Both the position numbers and the translations under genes were made by a program. The notes beneath the pieces are model-generated. The model was given only the letters and a program-made list of their open reading frames with translations. It made no database searches and had not been told where the DNA came from. Below, piece by piece: positions 1 to 13,540 of a stretch of 64,000 nt of DNA. The first letter of the stretch is position 1. Each line of letters opens with the position of its first letter. The stretch is from Capsicum annuum (taxonomy: Eukaryota; Streptophyta; Magnoliopsida; Solanales; Solanaceae): assembly GCF_002878395.1 (NCBI RefSeq), contig NC_061115.1, forward strand, positions 92,723,789 through 92,787,788, given 5' to 3'.

Positions 1-1215
1 AAGGGTTTGCAAGACAGTTTGGAGATGATCAGAATGTTCATCCTCACTACGGGAGTACACCAGTATATCATCGATGAACACTATGAAAAACATATCCAAA
101 TATGGTCTGAACACTCGATTCATGAGGTCCATGAAAGTTGCTGGGGCATTAGTTAACCCGAAAGACATAACAAGAAACTCAAAATAGCCATAACAAGTTT
201 GGACAACGGTTTTTGGGATCTCACACTCCCACACTTTGAGTTGATAATAGCCGAAACGAAGGTCTATCTTTGAGAAATAACTTGCACCTTGCAATTGGTC
301 AAGCAAATCATCTATTCTCGAAAGGGGGTACTTATTTTTTACGGTGACTTTATTCAGTTAAAGGTAATCAATGAACATACACAAAGAGCCATCTTTCTTT
401 ATCACAAACAACACAGGAGCACCCCAAGGAGAAACATTAGGCCTTATGAAACCTTTATCTAATAGATCTTTAAGTTGCTCTTTCAACTCCTTAAGTTCTG
501 CAGGGGCCATACGGTAAGGACGAATAGAAATGGGCTCAGTATCGGGAAGAAGATCAATCCCAAACTCTATCTCTCTATCAGGAGGTATCCCTAGGAGATT
601 ATCCGAAAAGACATCAAAAAACTCATTGACGAGGTTAACAGACTGGAGAGTTGGAGTCTCAGACTTAGTGTCTTTGACTCTAACTAAATAGTAAATACAC
701 TCCTTGGAAATAAGCTTTCTAGCTTTGAGGTAAGAGATAAAATAACTCTTAGGTGACACAGAATTCCCAGACCACTCAAACACGGATGCACCCAAAAACA
801 GAAACTTGACCACGCAGGTCCGACAATCAATAGAGGCATAAGAAGAATACAGTCAATCCATACCCAAAATCACATCAAAATCTACCATGTCTAAGTCAAT
901 CAGATCAGCCAACGAGACTCTATGAAGAACGTTAATAGGACACTATTTATACACTTTTTGGGCAACAATTGAATCACCCACTGGGGTAGAAACTAGGATA
1001 GGTTAAGGAATAATCTCAGGACTCATTTCAAAATTCACAGCAATCAAAGTTGTAACATATGAGAAGCTGGATCCAGGATCCAACAAAGAACACATCAAAC
1101 TGAAATATACGAAGCATACCAATAATAACATCGAGAGAGTCCTTCTGTTCCTAGCGGGATGGTAAAGCATAGAATTTATTCTGGCGCTGCCCACCAGCAT
1201 TGCTAGAAGAGGCGC
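1..1215 (-). pseudogene. Ty3/gypsy pol fragment (protease and reverse transcriptase), element P
   Basis: Retroviral-type aspartic protease followed by reverse transcriptase, read from right to left and cut by the window edge. The protease active site reads LLDPGSSFS (about 1063-1086) and the domain ends in DFDVILGMD just before 850. RT starts with the conserved linker around IPPDREIEFGIDLLPDT and contains KGFIRPNVSPWGAPVLFVIKKDG (near 380-450). The palm has [14 protein letters not shown] and [10 protein letters not shown] (about 55-90), the catalytic YxDD-type box. The frame is broken: a TAA after PEIIP near 1003, a stop inside VYK/CPI, TGA where family members have Trp after ILGMD, and TAA after FIDYL at 355-357. 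A frameshift just before the protease active site separates it from the upstream frame. This is the ordinary Tekay/Del-like chromovirus layout, inactive. Confidence 0.93.
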
Positions 1216-2348
1216 CCTGAGCTAGGGCTGGGCGAGTCGCTGGAACTCGAGCACTAATAGTCTCAGTCTGGGTCTGAGGGCAATAGTCATGACGCCCTTG
1301 TCCATCCCATGGACAATATCTAACTCTGTGATTTATGTCACCACACTGGAAACAACCCCTCTTCTCACCCCAACACTTACCCGAATGAGCCCTACCACAC
1401 TTTAGGACACAGAGGACGATTTGGCTTACTGCCAGCACTGTACTTGGACCTGGATGCATATGACCTGCTACCTTGCTCCTGCCTACCTCTAGGCATGGGA
1501 GCACTAGCAGATGACGGTGCTGGCATAGACGAACGATCCTAATACTGAGGGTGACTCCCTCCCTGCGATCTAGTCTGACCCTGTCCGTGCTGCTCGGACC
1601 TAGCTCTCTTATTCCCTCTCATTTTATCTCTCTCCTTAATCTTGTCTACCTCAATCTGTTGGGCATGAGTCATCAGCCTAGAAAGATTTATCTCACTATT
1701 CAGCATAGCAGACCTACACTCCTTAACCATATAACTAGAAACTCCAGTCAAAAACTTATTCATACTAGCCCGATTATCAGCCACTAAGTTAGGAGCATAC
1801 TCGGCCAACTGATTGAACTTTAGACAGTACTCCTTAACAGTCATAGAGCCCTGTCGCAAGTTCATCAACTCTTCCACCTTCGCATACCTCATCTCCAAAG
1901 GGAAAAACTTATCCAGGAATGCATCCTGGAACTCTTGCCAAGTTGTAGGGACAGCTCCCTCACCTCTACCTTTTCTCCAAGAAACAACCCTGTCATAAGC
2001 TAGGTCTTTCAACCTATACGCAGCCAACTCCACACTATGTTCCTCAGATACATGCAACACCTGAGTAATCTTCTGCACCTCCTCTAAAATCAACTGTGGA
2101 TCCTCATCAGACTTGGACCCATAAAATTCTAGTGGATTCATCCACATTAAGTAACAGATCTTGGCAGTAGCTGAATCACCACCCTGCTGCTATGGAGCCG
2201 AGGCTGGGTTGGCCTGAACATTTACAGTAACAGCTTGGGCCAGTGCCTGAAAGGCTGCCCGAAATTCAGCATGAGACACGTTTTCATTCAATGGGTCAGC
2301 AGGTTGAGGAGAGCACGAATCAATAGCAGAGAGAGACACTTTAAGCAT
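1216..2348 (-). pseudogene. Ty3/gypsy gag with zinc knuckle, element P
   Basis: Capsid/nucleocapsid protein of the same element. The longest intact part is 1539-2147, containing MNPLEFYGSKSDEDPQ, AAYRLKDLAYDRVVSW, the retrotransposon-gag core WQEFQDAFLDKFFP and LRQGSMTVKEYCLKFNQLAEYAP. In-frame sequence extends upstream through DPLNENVSHAEFRAAFQAL to an ATG near 2348, interrupted by a TAG at about 2188-2190. A TAG at 1539-1541 and a one-base shift near 1404 separate gag from the nucleocapsid, where CFQCGDINHRVRYC (about 1312-1353) is an intact CX2CX4HX4C zinc knuckle. Several stops replace residues that are Gln in relatives (CAG or CAA to TAG or TAA), consistent with cytosine deamination. Read-out is right to left from LTR and primer site. 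Confidence 0.93.
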
Positions 2349-2492
2349 GATAGACTTCTTAAAGAAAGAATAACACTTTTTCCTAAAACGTCTTGTAGCC
2401 TCTTGCTCATAGATGTGGTGCGCTACACACTGATGATTAAGACTCTACTTAATGTGGATTGTTAGACTCTCTAGGATACCTTAAAACCTTAG

Positions 2493-2504
2493 GCTCTGAT
2501 ACCA
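2493..2504 (-). other. Primer binding site, initiator Met tRNA, element P
   Basis: The minus strand reads TGGTATCAGAGC, a perfect 12-base complement to the 3' end of plant initiator Met tRNA, four bases inside the LTR boundary at 2509. This primes minus-strand cDNA synthesis and fixes the element's direction as right to left. Confidence 0.93.
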
Positions 2505-2508
2505 AGTT

Positions 2509-4924
2509 TGTAACACCTCGAAAATGGGTTTTGAAGCGTCACACGGTGCTTGAGGCTACAAGTAGCCCCAAGCTAACCCTTTGAGCCATTTTTATTCAGT
2601 TCAACATGAATCAACAGGGTTTCCATAAATAACCCTCAAATATCAACAGAGTAATCATCATCCAAAAATAAAAGAATTTCTGAAAGATAACAAAATACGA
2701 CTTATTAGTCAACTCCCAACATCTATACTAGTCTGACAAGCCTCTAAGAAAATCAATAAAACCAGCGAGCCATTGAGACATGACCCAACTAACTCATACT
2801 CAGTTATCAATTGTAAACAATTCCATAAAACCAATATTAGACATCACGTCCTCAGAACATGAGGACTCACCACGACAGAGGATGTAGAACAGCGTGCCTA
2901 AAGAATAACTGTTGAACCTGGAACTGAGCACCTAAACCTACATTCCGAGAAAATGCAGCCCACATCCTAAGATGTAGGTCAGTACCATAGAAAAGAACTG
3001 AGTATATGGGGGTGTATGCAGTTTTATAAACATCATCATCATAAATATTTATAAGAAATATGCATGATGTATGAAAGACTGACATAGCCCGAAAAAAATC
3101 ATCATAATCATGAGAGAAAGAAATAAGTATAATAACACATATGTGTCATCATATAATTTGTCAATCACTGTCAGTTCATCAAGAATATCAATTCTCATAA
3201 AGTAAATATCGTTTAAATCTTTCGAAAGAATAACTTTCACAATTCCACTTTCAAATCACTTCACCATTCACCATAGACACAAGGAAACACACATACACTG
3301 GGAGATCCTATAACCGACATAAAGCATGTGAGCTACATGGAGTCCAACGTACAACCCACGTTAGGGAGAGCCATCCTATCCTTGCCATCGGAGTAGGACT
3401 ATCAATATCAAATCCATACAAACTAGTGATCACTATATAAATCAGCCTCAGGCTCACTCCTACTGGGGCACATAGTTCTAGGGAAATAAGGTCGCATTAT
3501 ACCTCCCACTCGATGCTAAAGATTTCTCTCAGACTTAGCTCAGATCATTTCAAAGACAATCCACAACAAAATAATTTAAGTAATATATAAATATACATCG
3601 GGAGCCATCATGCTTCCCATCTATCAAAATCAACCACGTTGTGGATTTTTTTCACACTCGAGTTTAAAACAACTCCATTAAGACCAAAAGGTCAAATCAT
3701 TCAAAATATCTCAAATATTCAACATCAACGTGCTTATAACACACACTTTCTCAAAAATACACAATTTTTAATAGGGATTCACGACCCAAATATCAAAATC
3801 ATGATAAATATACTTCAAGATTCATGGTTTTTATCTCCACAGATGAAAATTCATCTTTCAAAATCATAAATATCAAGATTTCATAATAATCATCATAAGA
3901 TATGGGTTCATGCTTCAAATTTGTAAAAGTTAAATAAAAATCATGCCTTTGTAAAGAAAATTACTCTTGGGCACAAGAACGAAAGAGAGTTCTTGTTGAA
4001 AAACCCCACATACCTTGAATGATGAACTTTAGATCGATACTCATTTTTGAGATGTCAATCATGCCTTTGAATGATGGTTCTTGGAGTTCTTGAACTAGGA
4101 ACTTGGAATCTTTAATAAATTTGCAGAATAAATGGTGATCTTTGGAGGTTTTTGAAGTTGGATGAAGGAGCTTAGGGTTTTCTTTTTGAGGGAATTTGAT
4201 GAAATATAATGTATAATACTTCTAATAGGCTTTAATATAGGGTTTAAATGGATTTTGGGTGAGGGGGAATGACCAAAACGCCCCTAAAAATCAAATAATT
4301 CTTGAATCTATCCTTTGGTGGACTGTTTTGATAGTCTGAAGTAAATCAACCATAACGTTTTATTCCGATATCCAAATTGGATAAAACAAATTTCATTAGA
4401 AATAGGACTCTTATATCTTTTCGTTGATATATAGTATCACACCCAGATCATTATGTACGAGGGGTTATAATCGTTTGAAGTTGACCCAAAAATTCGCTTT
4501 CGATAGGCTGAAGTAGATCGACTATAACTTTTCTGCTTCGATAGACAAATTGGATAAACCCAATTTCATTGGAAAGAAGACTCGCAGAGCTTTTCGTTGA
4601 TATATAGTAGATCACCCAGATCATTATGTACAAGGAGTTATGATCGTTTAAAGTTGGATAAAAAATACGCCAGGCCTCAGTACTTTTTCCTGCATGTTTT
4701 ACTGTTCACTACTATTCACGGTTCGATCGGAATGTTCATAACTCGTCGCTCGAGTGTCCGTTTTGGATGATCCACATATCGTTGGAAAACTTATTCGATA
4801 CTCTACGCAATGATGGGTCATAATCTAAGACATTCCACATGAAAAATTTATAATTCATTCGAGAAGATAGAACCCAACACGTTTACGCACAAAATTTCAA
4901 TGAAAAATTTCCTGGGGTATTACA
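2509..4924 (-). repeat. 5' LTR of element P
   Basis: A 2,416-bp LTR. It starts TGTAACACC on the plus strand and ends GGGGTATTACA, so both ends are TG...CA with inverted TGTAAYACC termini. It lies directly beside the primer binding site. The partner LTR would be beyond the left window edge. No coding sequence inside; the ORFs that can be drawn here are A+T-rich chance frames. The target-site duplication cannot be tested without the other LTR. Confidence 0.88.
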
Positions 4925-5832
4925 TAATATGTGCCTACGATGTGTTACCTAGTCCCTATGTGTGTGGAATCTAGAACTTTCTGGTTAGTCTTGCCTAGAT
5001 TGTAGAATAGTCAGTTAGAAATGGATCATAGGTCATTTTTTAAATTACTCTACTTAATGAAATAACCAACCAAATGCAATAAGAATCCATAAATTGCAAT
5101 TTTGAGTCTTAATAGACTTATTTTTATTTACACTGATCACCTTCCTATTTTTAATTGAAATGGTCCTATTTTGGCCTATGTCCTCCTTAGATATTATGCA
5201 CCTCAACTTAGGAAAGTCGCCTAAGTTGAGGGTGGCTATCATTACAGTGTGAAGTAAAAGTTGGCATGAATTAAAAAAAAAGTAGGGTTGAGTTAAAATA
5301 AAAGGAAAAGACAATAAAAAAAATGATTTCAAAGAAAAATAGAGAAGAAAAAAAAGGATAAAAGAAACCGCACTCAGCCTAAATGAGTAGAAAAGAATAA
5401 AAAGGGAGAAAAAAGGGTGGAATGAAAAATAAGTGGGTAGATGAGTGGATCCCAAAGAAATCATAGTGCCAAGGAGTATTAGTCATTAAAATTTTCCAAA
5501 ATGTACCATATGAGACCCAAACCTACGTTACAAGCCAATTAATGTAAGGGCAAGCCTATGGCATTCCTGTCACACTACTGGAAATTCTTTATGATTGAGA
5601 CTGTCTCTTGACCATCCCTGTATTAATATGTTAATCTATCTGAGAGATAGGGACTTCTTTGATAGAGAGGGTACCTAGGTTGTGTTTTTAGATTGCTTGT
5701 TTGTCCGGGTGGCTTAAATTGTATATACACATTTTGAAGTGGACACATTGGTGTCGAATTTCTATACTCAGTCCATATTAGTTGGGTACGAGTATATGGA
5801 TGTGGTGGAGGGGGTGAATAAAATGGGTGATG
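4925..5832. other. Intergenic or unassigned sequence
   Basis: About 0.9 kb between elements P and Q. It holds an A-rich purine tract near 5270-5420 that makes a spurious low-complexity minus-strand frame, and a CACTACTGGAAA sequence near 5574 that resembles a CACTA-transposon terminus, but no partner terminus was found. I see no gene. Confidence 0.5.
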
Positions 5833-8470
5833 TGTTAAGTCCCAAAAGGTCGGGTCATGATGGAACTTATCGTGGCTAAGTCTTGACAAGTAAGCCAATA
5901 AGCCAAACTGATATGTAAATGAAATCACAAAACAAATCCCTAGGTGAGGCTCCTAGAAAGATGTAAGACCATACATGCATAAAGATAATGGAAGTCTAAA
6001 TCACAAAAATACCATAAACCATCCCAAAATATTTTGTTATAGTGTAAGAACAAAATAGATACAGCCCGAAATCTAGAAACTACAACTAAAATCCAAAGGA
6101 TACTAAAGTCTTTTTTTGAATACAAAATAAGACATAACTAGATAGGACGAGGTTTGAAGTCAACTCCGAAAGCATAGAGAGACCACTACATTGACTTTAC
6201 CCAAATCATTGTCTAAACTCACCTGTTGTGTGATGCACTCGTACCTGGATTCACATGAAATGGTCATCATACATATGCGTAAGGTCCACTTGTACTTAGT
6301 AGGTACTATAGGCCAATGCATAAAATTAATAAATAAGGTATATAAGTACACACAATGAGTACGTCACCTGAAAGTAGTAAACGTCCAAAATGGTAGCTAA
6401 CACCATCTCCACTAATAGTTCTAAATATAGCAGATAAGAAGGAAGTAGGTACATTGAAGAATCTGAATAGACATGAATCAAGTAAAATAGAGAAACACAA
6501 CACTGAAGAAGCATCAATGAATGAAATCCAATGAGGTTGATACTGACAATGATATGATATGATCAAGGGTATCGCATAACCTTCGTATACACCAACTGAG
6601 AATCATGCTACTAGCTAGGACCCATAGGGGCTTAATAACCCATATACAATCTCAATACTCAATCTATGTCTCAATATTTATTTCTCTTCTCCGACTCGTG
6701 GGCTACTATAGAAGTTTTTGCTAAAGTCTTTTATTTCTGTCAAAAATTAGTATTTCCCCTGTAGTACCAATATATCATAAATGTATGTATGATATGAGGA
6801 TGTAATGCTCATAATCCAACTAGTATAAAGGTCCCAAATCTAGTCAATATACACACATATGGTCTCAAAATCTACTCTATAGGTCAATCGTCCTTGATTC
6901 AATATAAGCCATGTATGATGTAGTGAAAAATATGCAAATAAGACATTATTAATACCATATTAAACCCAACTTAAGAATTTTCTATCATGACTCCTCAAGG
7001 TTCGTTTAAAATCCTTGAGGAGTCAAGGGAAACAATACCAAATAAGGCCCATATACGGGCCACACATAGAAAATATTATATCACATTACAAATAATAACA
7101 ATGTAAACCTCCACAAGGGCATAAAACAGTAAAAATATTATCTCTATGACTATTACCCATACCTATAACATGATTTTATACAAATGTTAACTACCCAGCT
7201 AAGTTCGAAGAAAGTTAAGCCATAACCTACCTCGTGATACTGAAATACAAGACACAAGCCCTTCACGTTTAGCTTTTCCCCTCTTGTATGACCTTAAAAT
7301 CAACTAAAACATAAAGATGTATAATTTATCCTTAAAAAAGAGTCAATGATACCCATATTACCTATTTTTAAGTAACAGCCAAAATGGACCACCAAAATAG
7401 GTTTTCAAAAAGAAATGGTAAAATCAAAACTTTTGATTGTAAATACATTACCCATAATTACAGGAACCCGTAGAAGTAAACCCAAGTTAAAATGGGTTAA
7501 AATCAAGGTTAACATTGAAGATAAATTATTTTTAGGCGCTCCGAACAAAAACCCCTAAATTTCACTTTTAGAGTTACATTTTAATAATTATTAGATGCTA
7601 ATAATCAAAGTAAAATCATTGAAATAGTCATATGGATCTTACCTATGCTCAAAAATAAAAGAACTCATCCAAAATCATCTGAGCTCATATCTCAGAACCT
7701 CAAAAATAGGAGAAAAATATGAAAATAATTTTTATACAATATATGGTATTACCGCATAGGAGGTACCTATGAGTGTTGCACGATCGACTTAAGAAAACTC
7801 CGGGCCGCTTAAGTGACCTCTGCTTAGATGGACAGTGATGCACTTTAGTAGTCCTAGGTGGTGAGTCAGGTCGCTTAAATGACCGATTGGCCACTTAAGC
7901 AGCCTTCGCAAAAGCGACCCAAGTGTCGCTTTAGCGCCTCCACTAGCTGGGACTTGGAAAATTTTCAAGTCTCTATTGACTCCTCAAGGTTCGTTTAAAA
8001 TCCTGAGAACAAAACCAATCTAAGATACCTTATCGAATTTGATGTTATGGGCTCCACGATGACATTGAATTTTCAAAAAGAGTTTATAAAAAACAAAACT
8101 GACTCTTTGGGCACAATTTAACAATATCCTAAACCAATAGTCAAAATGAGATTTGAAAGACGTAACGTCTCACCTTTCATGCTACCAATAAAAAATTGAC
8201 CTTCTGAATTTACTGCTACAGTTCGTTTCTCCATAACAAAATTAAAAAATTAATGTTGACCGAAGTTAACTGTAAGGCCTTTTTAACCTATGAAAACTAC
8301 AAAATCACTCAAATTTCTCACTAATGCATTGGGAATCATGACAACCATTCCCACACCCAAAAAAACATCACGTAGCAATCACGGGGAGGGGTAAAATAGT
8401 TAAAACACATAAAATTAAGAAATTCACGGAATCAAGCCCTTACAATATGCAACACTAGGAATGTAGTTCA
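5833..8470 (-). repeat. 3' LTR of gypsy element Q
   Basis: About 2.64 kb, beginning TGTTAAGTCCCAAAA on the plus strand and ending near TAGTTCA at 8470. The part from about 6617 to the right end is repeated, diverged, at 10046-11891 (for example the stretch around TATGATATGAGGATGTAATGCTC at 6786 matches 10226). The same family forms the LTR at 38506-41193, which defines the ends used here. The pol remnant to its right runs toward it on the minus strand, so this is the 3' LTR. Confidence 0.75.
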
Positions 8471-10045
8471 TCTTTGAACTAAAGGGAAAAGAAATAGTTG
8501 AATCAGAAAAAATATGAGGATAACTAGAACAAAAGTAGGACCCAACCTTCCAAGTAGCCTTATCTACAAGACGCTGTCTCTACTGGAGATTAAACGTTAG
8601 CATATCTCTATAATGCAACCATCAAAAATTCTGGGATGGAATTGAGATTGGCTCCTCAACAAAGGTAAATCTCACATCTAACTAAACCGAGTCCCAATGA
8701 ATGACCTGAGACTTATCTAGAATATAATATCATAGCATGGTTAAATGAAAAACTAGGTGAAAAGATGTTAAATCTGGCAGCATTGCTAACACTACGCTAC
8801 ATCCTCGATAGTTAGAAGAATCTAAAATAGCCTAATATACCTAGTGCAAAGCTTACCCCTCATTCTAAACCTACTCACTTACTTCATGGAAAATACATAA
8901 AGTATGAGTCGACCACCTATACTAAATCTTAAGGAACAAAGTATACGATCTGCAAAGTCTTTTATGAATGACCTAAACACTATTCAGTAACTCTTAAAGC
9001 AAGTCCATAACTCAGGTTATAATATCAGAAACCTTTACCCAATAAACCGAAGAGCGATAACGCCTACCATATAAAACCTTAAAGAGTACCATCCCAACTT
9101 TTGAATAACAGCTATTATTATATGCAAACGCTACAAAGTCTAAATATTTCTCCCACTAACTTTCTCAGTCAATAGAACAAATGTTGCGTATGTCTTTTAA
9201 AACCTAAATAGTATGCTCTAACTAGCCATTGGTTTGGGGAGAAAAGTTGTGCTAGGATCTACTCGGGTACCCAACTTCTACTGAAATACCTTTAAGAAGT
9301 TAAAAGTGAAGGTTGAACCTCTATCTTAGAAGATCTAGACTCCATAAATGCCAAAGAACACGTAGTTGTCAAATTATCAAGCATAACGATCTGTTTAGGA
9401 AAACAATGATCCTCTAAATCCAAAGTCCTCTCTTGGGTTAAAATATGCGCCAAGATACCCATACCAGTCGACTTCTGGTTCAAGGCATCCGTAACTAAAT
9501 TAGCCTTAGTGGGATGATAGAGATTAGTAATTTCATAATCCTTAAGAAATTCAAGCTAATAATGTTGTCTCATATTAAGATCTGATTGAGTAATCAAAAA
9601 TTGAAGGCTTTGGTGATCCAAAAAAATTTTACTATGGTCACCACACAAATAGTGTCTTTATAAATTTAAACCAAATGGAACTACGAACAATTCCAAATTG
9701 TAGGTAGGTAATTTCTCTTATTCCAGATTCAATTTGCATGAATCATAAACAATTAACTTATCCTCATTCATCCACAAAGTACCTAACCAAACACCAGAAG
9801 CCTAGAAAAAGATGGTAAAACCCACGCTCTCCTAAGGAAAATTCAATACAAGAGTTGATGTCAACAAATCCTTAAGCTTTTGAAATCTATCTTCATAAGC
9901 ATCAGACCATTGGAAGGAAATCTTCTTTTGAGTCAACTTGGTCAATGAAGCTCCAATCGATGAAAAATTCTCGACAAAGCATCGACAGTATCCTGCTAAA
10001 TAAAAATAACTCTAAATCTCAATAGGTGAAGTAGGCCTAGCCTAG
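8471..10045 (-). pseudogene. Degenerate Ty3/gypsy pol (RT/RNase H to chromodomain), element Q
   Basis: Minus-strand remnant. Reading right to left, 9850-10020 encodes a stretch like GYCRCFVENFSSIGASLTKL followed by QKKISFQWSDAYEDRFQKLK, the connection between RT and RNase H. 9480-9570 reads LEFLKDYEITNLYHPTKANL, the end of the RNase H region. The C-terminus (about 8500-8560) retains KATWKV...YPHIF, typical of the gypsy chromodomain end. Integrase between them is too decayed to outline. Gag, protease and the first half of RT are missing because the sequence passes directly into the truncated LTR at 10046. Many stops; not functional. Confidence 0.75.
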
Positions 10046-11891
10046 GTAGGACCCGTGAGGTTTTCGTAACCCATACATAATCTTAATACTCAATCCCTAT
10101 CTACATATCTATATCTTCCCTTTAACTCATAGGCTATGATAGAGAGTATCGAAAAAATTATATCATTATATTCAAAAGTTAGTATAACCACCGCAATACC
10201 AATATCCACCGCAGTACCAATATCTCATGAATGTATGTATGATTTGTGGATGTAATGCTCATAATCAAACAAGTATAAAGAGTGCAAATACAGTCAATCT
10301 ATATGCGTATGAGCTCAAAATCCACTCGATATGTCAATGATTCATGATTCAATGTAAGCCATGTACGATGTAGTGCAAAATATGCAAATAGGACACTATT
10401 AATATAACATTAACCATAACTTATGTATTTTCTATCAGGAAGAAAGTAACAAAAGGTATACACAAGGTGGAAAATACGAGATAAGGCCCCCACATGGACT
10501 ACACATACCAAACATCATCTCACATTATGAATAGTAACAACGTAAGCCCCACACGAGCACAAAACATTCAAAACATTATTTTCATGATGATTATCCATAC
10601 TCATAGCATGCTTTCATACAAATATTATCTTTCCAGCCAAGTCTAATGAAAGCTAGGTCATAACATACCTCGTGACACTCAAATCCAAGCCAAAAGCCCT
10701 TCATGTGGAGCTTTTTCACTCTTGAATGGTCCTAAAATCAACTAAAACATACAAATATAGAATCTATGTGTCAAAGAAGCTAATATACCCACATCGCCAA
10801 TTTTAAAATATTGGTCAAAATGGAACGCCCCAAATGAGTTTCCAAAATGAAAAGGTAAATATAAATTTTTTTATCATAAATACATTACCCATGATTACAG
10901 AAAGCCATAGAAGTAAACCTAAGTGAAAATGAGTTAAAATCTAGGTTAAGATCATAGAAAAACTATTATTAGGATTTTTCCCCTAAAATCCCTAAATTTC
11001 AATTTTGAAATGGCATTTTAACGATTATTAGATGACAAGAATCAAAGTAAAGTAATTGAAATAGTGATTTAGAGCTTACCTAAGCTCAAAAATAAAAGAA
11101 CTCATCCAAACACCTCTTAACCCAAAGCTCATATGCTCAAAAATGGGAGAAAAATAACAAAAAGGATCTTTTATACTGTATCAAGTATGACCGTTTAAGT
11201 GGCTACTTTATTTCTTAAGCAGAAACTGCTAAACTGGCCAAGTGTTACTTAAACAAAGCCAACAAATGCTACACATTCCTACTAAGCGAACAACACTCCA
11301 CATTAGTGGCTCGAGCTGGTGAGCTGGGTTGCTCAAGCATCTGCTTAACACTTAAGTAGCCTCCGCTAAAGCGATACTTAGGACTTGGAAAATTTTCAAA
11401 TCACTACCAATCCCTCGAGATTCATCTAGAATCTTGAGAATGTAAACACACTATGATACCCTATCAAATTCAATGTTCTAGAAACAACAACGATATAAAA
11501 ATTTTGAAAACATGTTTTCATAAAATTGCCCGTGAGACTTAATTTCTCAATTTTTCAAATCGAGGGTCAAAATGAGATTTAAATGATATAAAGTCACACA
11601 AACCATTCTACTAACTGAAATTTAATGTTCTGAATCTGCTGGCATAGTTCATTTTTTCATCTAACACACAGAACAACAAATGTCGACAAAAGTCAACCAT
11701 AAGGTCTTTTTAACCTCCAAAAACCACAATTTTGCATAAATAGAACTATAATGAATTAGGTATTGTACCAATAATCCAACACTCCAGAAATATCACATAA
11801 CAACCCAAAGGAGGGGTAACATTATTAAAACACATAAAAATCAGAAATTTATTAAACCAAGCCCTTATATTATGATTTGTAGCCCTAAGAA
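10046..11891 (-). repeat. Truncated 5' LTR of element Q
   Basis: Second, diverged copy of the Q LTR, collinear with about 6617-8470. Its left portion (the LTR 3' end, roughly 0.75 kb) is missing, together with the primer site and gag, consistent with one internal deletion joining LTR to mid-RT at about 10045. The right boundary is approximate. Confidence 0.7.
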
Positions 11892-11966
11892 GAAGTGGAG
11901 AGAAGACAATATAGAAAAGAAGAGAACAGTGAGAAAAAAAGAGAGAAAAAGATGGAACAAATAGAA

Positions 11967-12188
11967 GAGTATAAAATACTGAGCGAACCTCCAAAGTATT
12001 TAATTCATAGAGAAATGAGGTCCCTACTACTGTTGAGATGGAGACTACAGTTAATTTTAAAAGTGGAAGAGGTACAGAGTAAAAAATACTGAGCGAACCT
12101 CCAAAGTATTTAATTCATAGAGAAATGAGGTCCCTACTACTATTGAGATGGAGACTACAGTTAGTTTTAAAAGTGGAAGAGGTACAAA
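11967..12188. repeat. 110-bp direct tandem duplication
   Basis: Two adjacent copies with period 110 bp. GAGCGAACCTCCAAAG occurs at 11981 and again at 12091, and both copies end GTGGAAGAGGTACA. I see only a few substitutions between them (for example CTGTTGAG against CTATTGAG, GTTAATTT against GTTAGTTT), so the duplication is young. The 65-codon frame across it has no recognisable product. Confidence 0.9.
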
Positions 12189-13540
12189 GATTATCCATAC
12201 GATTACAAATTAAGGTGCAACAGACTCCATCTCAAATTCTTAGACAAATAATGCATCAAACAAACCAATTCCACGACCATGGTATCTAACCACAATTGTA
12301 ACAAGTGATCATAGAATAAGTTGGAGGATGAACTTCAAGGTGGAAAGCATATGAAAGTTCCCATGAACGTACGTTAATCTTATAATTATATAATCTGATA
12401 GTGGCAAGAAAACCTAGAAACAATGTTGCAGATGATAAGTGTAGAAGATATGATGAGCACCCACTATGGCCATACTTCAAATTCACAATTGTACTGAGGT
12501 TTCATGAGATGATGGTTCTATTTTAAGTTTCCATAAGTTGAAGTGCAATACGTTCGGGAGACTACATTGTACGGTTGTACCTAGAAGACATGATATTTTA
12601 CTAAGTGTCATATCATCCATGATATTTTAGATAACAAAGTCTATTTTGAGATTACGAGTACCAAGGACGATCGTGGAATCAAACCATGATTGTATCCCCA
12701 CTCGTTTGAGGCACCGACTCACCAAATCACTGTGTGTTTAGGATAGGTTTAATTTTATATCTAAATACACCTTTTGGGTCTTTTGTATTAGGTTACATTA
12801 TAATATATTATTGTGTGGTTCTAAGGCAAATTATTATTCTTGGAATTACAAACATCGGCTTTAAGGGTTTTAACTGAAAGTGAGAATTTTGAGTTGTCAT
12901 CTTATTATTTTAAGTACATAATTATGTTTATTTCATAAATTCTTATTATGTGTTTTCAATTATTAGAATCTAAACACCACAACAACAGTTATGGAACCAT
13001 GATAGACTAAAAAACTAGTGTTTGCATTACAATGTGATTATCAACCTGTGTTCATGCATGTATTGTTGTTTCCATGGGTGTGATTGCATTCTAATTGTTG
13101 TACAATATTAGAAATTGTCTAATATTTAATATGGATGAAAAGTGAGAAACAAATGGAAATATGATACTGAACAACAAACAGTTGGAGAAACAAACTCCAC
13201 CCAATAACTTGAGATGACATATTAGGATAACTGATCTGGGTTTCAGGATATAGGTTAGCAGTGTAAGCTTATGAGAAGAGAGAACTTACTTGATGATATT
13301 AATTATAAAAGAGTGGAAAGACACTCTAAGTACACATAACCTATCCGTTCTTCTTACTCAACACCGAGAGAGAATGCAAAGTACAAATAACCTAAATAGT
13401 TAAGAAGTTATTGTGACACACTCTCCTAGTTCCTTTCTTATACAGATTACAGATCTAATAAATCAATAATTGTCACTACTAAATTCCTTATTTACAAAAC
13501 CCCCTCTTTTATTAGAGATTGTTATGGATTGCCTTGGATT
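12189..13540. other. Unassigned sequence
   Basis: No recognisable gene. The far right part (from about 13270) is probably LTR or leader of the Athila-like relic that follows, but I could not fix its left boundary. Confidence 0.4.

Noticed and set aside
5054..5464. 136-codon minus-strand frame
   Set aside because: Phe/Leu/Ser-rich translation of a purine tract; no domain, no codon signal, absent conservation evidence.
5571..5600. CACTACTGGAAA as a CACTA transposon end
   Set aside because: No inverted partner terminus, subterminal repeats or transposase found nearby.
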